This document shows positions 27,501 through 34,826 of a DNA stretch of 38,461 nt, piece by piece. Position 1 is the first letter of the stretch. Every line of letters begins with the position of its first letter. The DNA comes from a virus. The position numbers were made by a program, and so were the translations under genes. Under the pieces are notes generated by a model. The model did not search any database, was not told the DNA's origin, and was given only the letters and a program-made list of their open reading frames with translations. The stretch spans positions 1 through 38,461 of IMG/VR virus record IMGVR_UViG_3300014720_004555. The stretch is one strand, 5' to 3'.

Positions 27501-30091
27501 TTCTGCCCGAGGAGAATATGCACAAGGATAAATCCTATGGATCTTCCCTCTTTTCACTAACTGATATTAAAGATGCAGACCCTAATAGAAGAGATTATTT
27601 CGTGGATTATTTTGTTCAGGAAGGTGAGGATTTTGTGTCTTTTTATCCTAATTCATCCACGATAGAGAATGTCAATTTAACTGAGAGATTTACTTTTATT
27701 AAATTCAATGATGAGTCTGGATTTTGTGAAACCCTTTTCAGAGGAGCAAGAGTTAAATTCAAAAGGAAGTTAGAAAATTTTACTGGAGAACAGGGAGCTA
27801 AGTTTTTCACAGATGACAAATTTTTCGACGGATATAAATTTTCTTGTATTTTAAAGGTTATTCAAAATATAGACGACCAGATCCAGACTCCCACTAAGCT
27901 TAGAATAATTGAAAACAGAACTTTCAAGACGATCACATTTGTTGCTGAGGTTCTTATCGATGAGCTAAGAGCAGAGAATCTGTACGACTCCAGTCCAGCC
28001 CAAATGGGAGCTCTTGACTATTTTCTGCTATATTCGTTAACCGATAAATTGAAAAGGAGCGATGTCTCCTATTCCTCCCCATCATTTATTCAATTACCTG
28101 TAATAGGGGATGTCAAATTAAGCTGCGGGTTAAACATAACTTTCATCCCCACAACGGGTGGTCAGGTTTCCAATGTTAACTCCGGTACTCCTCTTGATAA
28201 CGGTAAGATATACATAGTTGAAAATCCTGATTACGATGTGGACCTTAGAGAGGAGATTTTACTTGTTTATCCTAAAACTACTTTGCCCTCTACTGTTTCA
28301 TCGACCGGACCGGGATCTTTCTATGGAATCCCATCTTTTAGTGGTACATATACCCTTCCTTGGCCAACCGGAGTACAGCAGGATGTGTTGAACTTTAGAG
28401 AAACCGAGCCAGCATACTTCTTTGATTTTTCAGCGATAGGATATACCGCTCCGCAGGACGTCCCCGTTCCAGCGAGTTATCCGACTATATCCCAAATCCC
28501 TATCTATCAGGTTGAGGGAGGTTTAGGGCATATGAAGCCATTGATGGAGAAGCTTTCTTTTGCTAGTATCTCGATTCAGGTCAATACGGAGAATCCATTT
28601 ATAGAATATACCACATGCGTTTGGAACGAGGCTTCACAGTCTACGAATCAGCTACCAAATAAATTTAACCTTGAGTTTTCTAGTCCTTCCTTAATAGAAC
28701 AAAACACCTATGCTATTCCTCGTTTAGACGCAAATAAGCCATCCGAACTAAATGTTCAAGATATTGGATATACCATCAATAAAATAAGCGCTAGAACTGA
28801 ATTATATAGGTATGGCGGAGGCTATAATCCTATCTTTAGAGATGTTCTTAAGTTTGAAAGAACCAAGACGGATTATTTATTATCTTATGTTCCAAACGGA
28901 ACAACATTTAATGTGAAATTCGATACTAAAAGCACGGAAAACGATCTTTATGATCTGGGATCAACTAAATGTTTTTGGATTGATGATGTGGAGGCGGATG
29001 ATATAAATCTCATAAGAGGAAACACATATTATTTCGATCTCAGCGATCCGTCCAATGTCGGGAATCTTCTTTATTTCTCAGACTCTGAGATAGGATCTGG
29101 AATATCTGGAAGTTTCATAACGTATGGATACACTTCATCCGGAAATCCTGGATCCCCATCTTCTTATGTTTCCCTGTACGTTGGATATAATTTACCGGAT
29201 GAAATATTTTACGTTTCTGCAGGATCTAAATATGCGGGAGGAAAAATTAACATCATAGATCCGTTGCATTATGCTCAGACTTCTTTTGGTCCTCATAAGG
29301 ACAATTTTGGAGTGGTTAAAAATGTAAACTATAATAAGTATTCACTCAGCTATATTTTTGCTATATCACAGAATTCATCATATTCTCTGGTCTATCCTCT
29401 AGTTAATCAAACTCCTATAGATAAAAGAGATCTTTCGCTCTTTTTGAGTTCTTGGGATCCTGGTTTTATTCGCGAATATGTGAATTCCTCCAACTATAAT
29501 TCTCTGCCGGGAACCAGAAGTATGAAGGAATCTAAAAGCTTCTTTGGCAGCAAAATTATGAAAACACCAGAGCTGTTCACCCAATCAAAACAGAATCTAT
29601 ATGGAACACCGGTTATAGATGTGTTAAATCAGGATCCTGCTAATTTCCCATCCTATGAAATACTATTCGAGGAAACTCTCGATGAGATCAGAGGAATTGT
29701 ATTGCTGGATAGAATGCTAGTGAGATTCTTTAATGAAAATGGGGCGGATAAAATATTCGAAAAGATTATAATTCCTGAATTTGGATTTGGATCATTAAGC
29801 ACTGTTTCTGATGATGTTGAGGAATATATTTCTCAGAACATTATTCAAACCTACGAAGCTAAAGAGTTAAGGGCTTATGTGAGAAAAATTCCAATTGCCA
29901 ATGCAGCAACTAATCCTTATGGAGCTGTTGTTGCTAACCTTGCAGATTATGAGAAGGTTGTAAATGGATTTATACCTACGGCTGATGCAAGATTTGTTAA
30001 AAGAACAGAACGGGTTTATGAATTCTATTTGACCAAGGATCCGTCTTTTGATTACTCCATAGCATTTTCTTTTCAAATTGGAAAAATTTAG
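24554..30091 (+). CDS. Very large virion structural protein
   Basis: The product has 1845 residues from a GTG at 24554, 11 bases after the preceding stop. The N-terminus then reads KKIFKQNSSFGVLRANPKIS; starting at the next in-frame Met (residue 45) would lose this well-ordered stretch. The rest is aromatic- and Asp/Ser-rich beta-type sequence without low-complexity tracts, membrane segments, or enzyme motifs. I do not recognise a family. Its length, its place between a coiled-coil structural gene and the collagen-like fibre gene, and its composition point to a distal baseplate, long-fibre or adhesion component. A TATATAA element and a 42-base gap follow it. Confidence 0.65.
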   Translation: MVKKIFKQNSSFGVLRANPKISGNVKISTDSRGDIWLNSIDSNEEMSKSQYKAFRISPDSSYNLDLYNFFNKGETPVDFVFGIKNEISPQKTQVNDPNLIYDFTYATGVEPLISDKYDEDFRYLAPLWMGGDIPEYFVIFRLSDPIDYSYSVPVSSLVIGNSYKVVQNINVDATATGYVPYSITSGSIIYNDGQTFVASSTTFSENGGVGNVILLDPLFNLSNVEDPSSHFLEKILPKATIVATYDMGESSKLGKYLRGIKNSREYSESMIDVKFEENLLTTYNGVNYQRGIFDKKGEYFYGYASDPKSQIEFEEYVTNGFQRNGIIGSKLLNLEFFFDDEQSNLFSINRYFGLYVNAIDLGKFKLDGNALYRDNGNSGNTPIPSMNNKGYYKNSEDYYQYNENGVRLFINSEDAFGFIPSSDDANVLEDTKLFYIQNKNGEFHSLKRDFDYSSSSPRPFHSSYGIPGYENQLVLQDIKVNLGDFTGGDPTTRKQYPAGQTGEKGRSHFVIRVGGQLSNTNSDSFIFYHPLGSLGIPGERYDIFLASDMSSVIDEWGPGSYYSESGAYYFHPFGTNEQIASSVAGLINAYKYNSFEAFSDGDEVAIRIKATGLSQNNLYALDFFQNFSTLTRMPDTRRGVIFFNDDDVADINSKRIFIGGSDYPKIRVKMKIEDSRKIIPGKTYVETDLGISKVSGVYRFVDQYSIRRGEILGLKDFKTHATVELSDFTHKASFGEGLISAYEIYEIPTGLFSFLGLREVDMDFWSSDYGYTPTEEYYKYLDAQPDGKSLIVPGVTYFVTDGTVINYNSSVITGPDFFEGVVGVESYSLITQSSVSEVGVIPTRFTRNSPTQNTIASPSLFDGNIYPDLDKFPGFYGVQDFKFYDDSLAITKKYDQMFFGKLDSEYEYTKDNYLKEYVLKSRIEPYITKWALNGGTDARGNGYRLNSNSAFSPLNFSPSFFRRTQDPKYFTHEWYTLQTPPEILPEENMHKDKSYGSSLFSLTDIKDADPNRRDYFVDYFVQEGEDFVSFYPNSSTIENVNLTERFTFIKFNDESGFCETLFRGARVKFKRKLENFTGEQGAKFFTDDKFFDGYKFSCILKVIQNIDDQIQTPTKLRIIENRTFKTITFVAEVLIDELRAENLYDSSPAQMGALDYFLLYSLTDKLKRSDVSYSSPSFIQLPVIGDVKLSCGLNITFIPTTGGQVSNVNSGTPLDNGKIYIVENPDYDVDLREEILLVYPKTTLPSTVSSTGPGSFYGIPSFSGTYTLPWPTGVQQDVLNFRETEPAYFFDFSAIGYTAPQDVPVPASYPTISQIPIYQVEGGLGHMKPLMEKLSFASISIQVNTENPFIEYTTCVWNEASQSTNQLPNKFNLEFSSPSLIEQNTYAIPRLDANKPSELNVQDIGYTINKISARTELYRYGGGYNPIFRDVLKFERTKTDYLLSYVPNGTTFNVKFDTKSTENDLYDLGSTKCFWIDDVEADDINLIRGNTYYFDLSDPSNVGNLLYFSDSEIGSGISGSFITYGYTSSGNPGSPSSYVSLYVGYNLPDEIFYVSAGSKYAGGKINIIDPLHYAQTSFGPHKDNFGVVKNVNYNKYSLSYIFAISQNSSYSLVYPLVNQTPIDKRDLSLFLSSWDPGFIREYVNSSNYNSLPGTRSMKESKSFFGSKIMKTPELFTQSKQNLYGTPVIDVLNQDPANFPSYEILFEETLDEIRGIVLLDRMLVRFFNENGADKIFEKIIIPEFGFGSLSTVSDDVEEYISQNIIQTYEAKELRAYVRKIPIANAATNPYGAVVANLADYEKVVNGFIPTADARFVKRTERVYEFYLTKDPSFDYSIAFSFQIGKI

Positions 30092-30107
30092 GAGAGGTTG
30101 AAAATCT

Positions 30108-30117
30108 GATATATAAA
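30108..30117 (+). promoter_or_regulatory. GATATATAAA element, candidate late promoter of the collagen-like fibre gene
   Basis: GATATATAAATGA begins 26 bases before the ATG at 30134, matching the spacing at 17866. It contains TATAAATG, one base from the T4 late-promoter consensus TATAAATA. Downstream AAGAAGAG gives a weak purine-rich ribosome-binding region. Confidence 0.45.
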
Positions 30118-30133
30118 TGAACTAAAAGAAGAG

Positions 30134-33100
30134 ATGCCACAAATCAATATTTTAAATCTATTAGAAGGTGATAACCAGTCTAATTTAGTTGACAAGATTA
30201 ATTATAATTTTGATCAGATTTTATCTGCAGGTGGAGGACCACAAGGAGCAGTTGGACCCGCTGGACCAACTGGACCTATCGGACCTCAGGGACCTCAAGG
30301 ACCCCAGGGGGTTCAGGGATTACAGGGATCAAAATGGTTTGTTCAGGATGGACCATCCGGACCATCAGGATCTTCTGGACCTTTAGGCCCAACATCCATA
30401 ACGGGGGGAAACCCGGCTTCTTTTCCTAATGTTGGAGATTACTGGTTGGATATTAACTCATCAAATCAGGACGTATACATTTATCTTGGCGCAACTGCAG
30501 GATGGACTTTTACTGGATATGGATTAGCGCAGGGAGATGTTTTTCAGAGAATTAGTCCCGTTCAATTCCAAGGGGGTGGTGTTGGAACTGCTATTATGAT
30601 TGCGGGAACTGGAGCTTCTAACGACACCGTTATTCTTTCTGATCATAATATAGTTGACTATGCAACTCCTTCAGTAACAGGGCTTAATTATGAAAACTCG
30701 AAATTTAAAATCACAACAGATAGCAGGGATAAACTTATTTCTTTTGGAAAAAGTCAATTTGAATCATCTGGAGGCGGATCAGGTGGAGCCCAATCCCTTT
30801 TTAATCCTTACATTGGATGGGATTCTATCTCTTCCTCCTATAATCTATTAATAGACAATCCAACCGGTTCCGTTAGAATATCTTCAAGCTCCTCTGCTAC
30901 AGGCGGGCAAGGAGTTAATATCATTGCAATTGGTCCTACCGGAGAAGTAAGCTTAACATCTACCCAATCTTATATTATAGCTTCCCCCGCCGGAGGACAT
31001 GGGGTTTATGCCGATGTGGGATCTGCAGGAACTGGATGGCTAGAAGTTTCTAATCAGCCATCAGGAACCCCTTCTCCTCAATCGGGAGCTTATCTATATG
31101 TGGATTCGAGTGGTGCTGGAATTGGTTTCGGGAGAACCAATTTAACCACAAATAGGAGAAAGCTATCAGTTAATGGAAATCTTGCTGTTGGAGGTGATTT
31201 ATCATGGCATAACACTGCAACATCCGGATCGTCCAATTCGGGATTAATATTTTCAGCAACATCCAATAGTGGCGTTGGTGGATCCGTTGGTTCATATTCA
31301 ATACTTTCACAGGGATATTTGGGAGTTGGATCCTTGGGTCCCGGAGCAAGAAACGGGGTTACCCCTTCTGTTTCCTCTAATTCATATAACTACGCCAATC
31401 CTAGGATGTGGGTAGTTACACAATCTAACTCCGCATCGAATCCACAAGCTGCTGCAGATTTCAGATCTGAGGATTCGTGGACTACTAATTACCCTGGAAG
31501 GGTTCAGATAGGAATAGGAAGTCCAATTTTTAATGATGATAAGGGATTATCATCTAGAATAGCGCAGGATATCTTTTTCGGAACAACCGGGATCTCTCCA
31601 GTAGAGCTGGGAATGCTTTCATCTGATCATAGAATTTCTAATTCTGGTTCACAGCTTTCTCGAGTTTTTTCATCAACCACCTACTTTCAGGGAACTGGAC
31701 CATCAAGATCGGTCATAAATACCACAGGAGCTAATAAATTCTTGGATATAAGGGCAACCCCATCCTCCACCGGTGGACAGGTTAGGATAGGGGTCAACGG
31801 AGGAACATCATCCGAAGGACCTATTATTTTAGCTGCTGGTGGATCAGGAGCGGGAGTAAGCGGTCCTAATTCTGTGGCTATAGGGGAAAATGCACAGAAC
31901 TTCTTTTCCCCGAACACCACAGCTCTTGGATATAGAGGTGGTGCACAACCTAATCAGAAATATCACAGACTTTCCGTTCAGGGTGGGGTCTCAATAGGAG
32001 AGAAAGACACATTGACGTCGCCAGAAACCCTCATTCCGAACATACTTCCTCATGATAACTCATCGCCAGTTGGAATATTTTCAATGCTGAAGGTCCACCG
32101 TGATCGTGATACTACCACCAGCAGGGCAAATAATTATCCGAATGGTATAGAAATAAGCATAGGAGGAAATTCTAACACCGGTGCGGCAACGGGAGCTAAA
32201 AACAACAGCTTAGCTCTTTGTGTTTGGGATACGGACCTTAATAGCAGGGGATTTTTTGCGCTTTCCCCCGGATTTAGTGTTTCAGATAGCGGAGAAAAAG
32301 TCAATATAGGGCCCGGCTTTCCAACGAGAAATAATCTTTCTGTTGTAGGTAATGCCTGCTTTGGAGATTATTCCTTTGTACAAACTAATGGATTTACTGG
32401 ACCAACCAATGGTATTAGGGTGCAGGGAAATTCCGTCATGGGAAGTACAGGACTCGGTGGAACAGCAGGATGTCCAAAATTGACTATATTTGATGATGCA
32501 CAATCCAGCGGAGGATTATTAATTAGTACGGGAGTAAATCTCAATATAACTAACAACGCAACTCCTAAAGGATCTTTGGGCGTGGAGGGACAAGCTTGGA
32601 TAGGAGGACCACTTGCCTATATCATTGGAGGGTTTGGAGCCGGAGCCAGGGTCGTAATAGCCGGAGGAACTGGAGGTAATGGGCCCTCTGTAGGAGCAAC
32701 AGCTTTATATACTGCAACATCAATGAACGGTCTTCCTGCTGGCTCGGTGGCAGCTAATTCAACATTTGTTTCCACAGATACTAACATAAGCTACCAAACA
32801 GCAATAAATAAAAGGACCGGCTCTGGAAATAAACATGAATGGAGAGCAATACAGGTTAACGATGATGCTGGATATACTTCTGGAACATTAGCTCCTATTC
32901 CCTCAGGTAATACGATATTTCAAGTGGATGGGGTTGGAAACACATTTTCTGAGAGATCTGTAAGAACCAGAGAATATCACAAGAAAAATGATGCGGATCA
33001 ATATGTCAGCTATCAAAACACGGGAACCTCTACTGGAGGATTAGTTAATGGTAAGGTACAATTAGGTGAAAATGAAATATATGGAGTAAAAAAGAATGAA

Positions 33101-33703
33101 GAACTAATCTGTTCTGGCGTTGTATATCTAAAGGCTGGGTGGGGAGAGCTACCATACGCTGGACAATACATGACATTTCCGTCGGGACAATCTCAAATGA
33201 GAGTAAAAGTAAAAAATGCTCTAGGCCAATATACTACCAGAGTTAATGGTGTACCTAATAGTTTTGGCGGATCAGAAATATCTGGACCCGTAGGTCCTGG
33301 CTCGAAATTTGATTACTTAGAGGGATTTATTATGTGGAGTAGGGTTGGAGCTATGGTCAATTGCTCATTGATTCTTAATCGGTTTTATGGAAGGTTTAAT
33401 GGAGGAATAGGAAAAGAGGCTTTGATATTTTTCCCCGTCGTTCTTGTTCAAGATTTTGGATCGACCGAAGCCACTAATATAATATATCCAGGCAGACCCT
33501 CAGATTCCTTTAGTGGTATAGCTGGAATTGGAGGTGGAAACGGATACTATTGTATTGGATCCGGAACTTCATTTAGAGGAGGGCCTCATTTTGTAGAAAT
33601 AAAATCAGCCCCTGATAGCTTCCCGTATTTTTCTTTATCCGATTCTGGTCCTAATGGCACGGACGGAGCAGTTAGAGCAACATTTCAATATCTATTATAC
33701 TAA
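30134..33703 (+). CDS. Collagen-like tail fibre protein
   Basis: The product has 1189 residues. A short helical N-terminus (QINILNLLEGDNQSNLVDKI, then NYNFDQIL) probably docks to the virion. Two collagen-like Gly-X-Y tracts follow (residues about 33-65 and 73-86), then a long Gly/Ser/Thr-rich shaft. In the shaft the phrase '(K/R/N)-L-S-V-x-G-(N)' recurs near residues 341, 611 and 733 with weaker copies near 781 and 813 (for example KLSVNGNLAVGG). This resembles the 'kLdVnG' phrase common in tail fibres that carry an S74 domain; I do not see an S74 catalytic dyad. The last 200 residues are a compact beta domain ending VRATFQYLLY, likely the receptor-binding tip. Trimerisation is inferred from the collagen-like tract. 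Confidence 0.8.
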   Translation: MPQINILNLLEGDNQSNLVDKINYNFDQILSAGGGPQGAVGPAGPTGPIGPQGPQGPQGVQGLQGSKWFVQDGPSGPSGSSGPLGPTSITGGNPASFPNVGDYWLDINSSNQDVYIYLGATAGWTFTGYGLAQGDVFQRISPVQFQGGGVGTAIMIAGTGASNDTVILSDHNIVDYATPSVTGLNYENSKFKITTDSRDKLISFGKSQFESSGGGSGGAQSLFNPYIGWDSISSSYNLLIDNPTGSVRISSSSSATGGQGVNIIAIGPTGEVSLTSTQSYIIASPAGGHGVYADVGSAGTGWLEVSNQPSGTPSPQSGAYLYVDSSGAGIGFGRTNLTTNRRKLSVNGNLAVGGDLSWHNTATSGSSNSGLIFSATSNSGVGGSVGSYSILSQGYLGVGSLGPGARNGVTPSVSSNSYNYANPRMWVVTQSNSASNPQAAADFRSEDSWTTNYPGRVQIGIGSPIFNDDKGLSSRIAQDIFFGTTGISPVELGMLSSDHRISNSGSQLSRVFSSTTYFQGTGPSRSVINTTGANKFLDIRATPSSTGGQVRIGVNGGTSSEGPIILAAGGSGAGVSGPNSVAIGENAQNFFSPNTTALGYRGGAQPNQKYHRLSVQGGVSIGEKDTLTSPETLIPNILPHDNSSPVGIFSMLKVHRDRDTTTSRANNYPNGIEISIGGNSNTGAATGAKNNSLALCVWDTDLNSRGFFALSPGFSVSDSGEKVNIGPGFPTRNNLSVVGNACFGDYSFVQTNGFTGPTNGIRVQGNSVMGSTGLGGTAGCPKLTIFDDAQSSGGLLISTGVNLNITNNATPKGSLGVEGQAWIGGPLAYIIGGFGAGARVVIAGGTGGNGPSVGATALYTATSMNGLPAGSVAANSTFVSTDTNISYQTAINKRTGSGNKHEWRAIQVNDDAGYTSGTLAPIPSGNTIFQVDGVGNTFSERSVRTREYHKKNDADQYVSYQNTGTSTGGLVNGKVQLGENEIYGVKKNEELICSGVVYLKAGWGELPYAGQYMTFPSGQSQMRVKVKNALGQYTTRVNGVPNSFGGSEISGPVGPGSKFDYLEGFIMWSRVGAMVNCSLILNRFYGRFNGGIGKEALIFFPVVLVQDFGSTEATNIIYPGRPSDSFSGIAGIGGGNGYYCIGSGTSFRGGPHFVEIKSAPDSFPYFSLSDSGPNGTDGAVRATFQYLLY
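30236..30328 (+). repeat. Collagen-like Gly-X-Y tract 1
   Basis: The tract encodes consecutive triplets such as GPQGAVGPAGPTGPIGPQ. Codons repeat as GGA-CCN-CAR. A second tract of the same type (30350-30391, GPSGPSGSSGPLGP) follows after a seven-residue break (SKWFVQD). Such tracts form triple-helical or similar shafts in phage fibres and can change in length by slippage. Confidence 0.85.
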
Positions 33704-33707
33704 AAAT

Positions 33708-33998
33708 ATGATACACCCGAGAATATTTGAATTTATTGCGACCTATCAGGGAATCTGGAATTCGATCGAGTTGCTAGAAAATGAGCTTAAATCTGAAAAG
33801 TATACTCCTGGAGCTATAGATTCCTACGAGGAAGCAGATCAAAAACTCGATGAGATCCAAAGCATCTCTCAAAAAATCAAAGATAAACTAAGCGAGCTTG
33901 AAGAAACAAGAACCCAAGAAAGAATTTTTCTGAACGATCTGGTTAACCAACATGGTGAGGAGTACGTTCAAGAAATGCTTGAAGAAATAAAAATCTAA
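33708..33998 (+). CDS. Small helical protein following the fibre gene
   Basis: The product has 96 residues from the ATG at 33708, four bases after the fibre stop; a longer in-frame start at 33654 would overlap the fibre gene by 50 bases and adds nothing convincing. The sequence is almost all charged helix (YEEADQKLDEIQSISQKIKD, KLSELEETRTQERIF), a probable coiled coil, ending EEYVQEMLEEIKI. Its position directly behind a trimeric fibre gene would suit a fibre-assembly chaperone of the T4 gp57A kind, but no sequence motif supports that. The next gene starts two bases after the stop. Confidence 0.65.
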   Translation: MIHPRIFEFIATYQGIWNSIELLENELKSEKYTPGAIDSYEEADQKLDEIQSISQKIKDKLSELEETRTQERIFLNDLVNQHGEEYVQEMLEEIKI

Positions 33999-33999
33999 T

Positions 34000-34797
34000 A
34001 TGGATTACAAACAAAAATTAAAGGATTTCTCAATAAGGAAGGATCTCTGGTATATTCTTATTATTGCAATCACGATCATGCTTCTTCTGAGACAGTGTGA
34101 TGCAACTAAAAAGGCGGAGATTAGAGAGAAAATGTCTAATGTTAATATCGAGGCTTTAAAAGATTCAGTTAGGACGGAAAAGAACAAAGTTGGAGACCTA
34201 ATCTCTGTGAAAAAAGCTCTGCTAGCTGATAATGATAATCTTGCCATTCTTAATAAAGATTTGGATGCCGAAGTCAAGAAGTTAAAAGGTAAAATTATTA
34301 CCATTCAGAAAATCGGGGGTAGCATAACAATCCCTGATCCTATTACAATAACTAATGAGGTCATCAAATATAGAGATGGTGTATACGGACTTGCCTGGAA
34401 CTATGACACAGTTTATTCAGAGGGTAATTACAGAAAATTCTCTGGTGAAACATCGGTTCTGGTCGATTCCGCCAGGAATATCTCATCTAAGGGAACAACA
34501 ATCAAGCAAGATGAATTGGCTCTGACCCTCGTTACCGGACTAAGAGAAAAGAACGGAACACTTGAAATATATGTGGATCCTCAATATCCGGGTATGTCAA
34601 TAACTAGGATCGACGGGGCAATTATAGAACCACAGAAGTCGGATGTGATTAAAAAATATTTTCCACAGAAAAAATGGTCAATAGGTCCGATGTTAGGAGT
34701 TGGAATGTCAGCAGGATATGGTATCAACGGACAGCCTATCTTTGGACCCACAGTTACCTTTGGAATCGGTATAAGCTACGGACTCTTCAAATTCTAA
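34000..34797 (+). CDS. Membrane-anchored protein with coiled coil and beta-strand C-terminus (Bacteroidetes-phage DUF6808-like)
   Basis: The product has 265 residues. One N-terminal transmembrane helix lies at about 15-30 (DLWYILIIAITIMLLLRQC) behind a Lys-rich cytoplasmic end. A charged helix follows (about 36-100; LLADNDNLAILNKDLDAEVK), then a beta domain. The C-terminus is two Gly-rich strands (WSIGPMLGVGMSAGYGIN; TVTFGIGISYGLFKF) ending in Phe, the pattern of an outer-membrane beta-strand signal. The layout resembles a family often seen in Bacteroides and other Bacteroidota phages. Cys33 in LLLRQC lacks the small residue required before a lipobox Cys, so a lipoprotein is unlikely. A protein tying inner to outer membrane (spanin-like) is a possible reading. 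No lysin or holin is adjacent in this window, so the lysis role is uncertain. Confidence 0.7.
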   Translation: MDYKQKLKDFSIRKDLWYILIIAITIMLLLRQCDATKKAEIREKMSNVNIEALKDSVRTEKNKVGDLISVKKALLADNDNLAILNKDLDAEVKKLKGKIITIQKIGGSITIPDPITITNEVIKYRDGVYGLAWNYDTVYSEGNYRKFSGETSVLVDSARNISSKGTTIKQDELALTLVTGLREKNGTLEIYVDPQYPGMSITRIDGAIIEPQKSDVIKKYFPQKKWSIGPMLGVGMSAGYGINGQPIFGPTVTFGIGISYGLFKF

Positions 34798-34814
34798 AGG
34801 ATCCTAAAATATCC

Positions 34815-34823
34815 GATATATAA
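34815..34823 (+). promoter_or_regulatory. GATATATAA element ahead of the 795-residue structural gene
   Basis: An exact GATATATAA lies 12 bases before the ATG at 34827. If it were a T4-type late promoter the transcript would start almost at the ATG, giving a leaderless or very short-leader mRNA. Alternatively the element works at the RNA level as an A/U-rich translation enhancer. Confidence 0.35.
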
Positions 34824-34826
34824 GGC

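Noticed and set aside
30189-30386. Frame with a D-L-R-D-L-K-D type repeat in the collagen region
   Set aside because: It is the shifted reading of the Gly-X-Y codon repeat, not an independent gene.
30134-33703. Peptidase S74 (intramolecular chaperone) domain at the fibre C-terminus
   Set aside because: The shaft phrase 'L-S-V-x-G' is similar to sequences near S74 domains, but no Ser-Lys dyad context or helical S74 end is visible; the protein ends in a beta domain.
33654-33707. Longer start for the small coiled-coil protein
   Set aside because: It overlaps the fibre C-terminus by 50 bases; the ATG at 33708 is directly behind the fibre stop.
34078-34101. Lipoprotein signal in the membrane-anchored protein (LLLRQC)
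   Set aside because: Residues -3 to -1 before Cys are L-R-Q; a lipobox needs a small residue at -1, so this is read as a plain transmembrane anchor.
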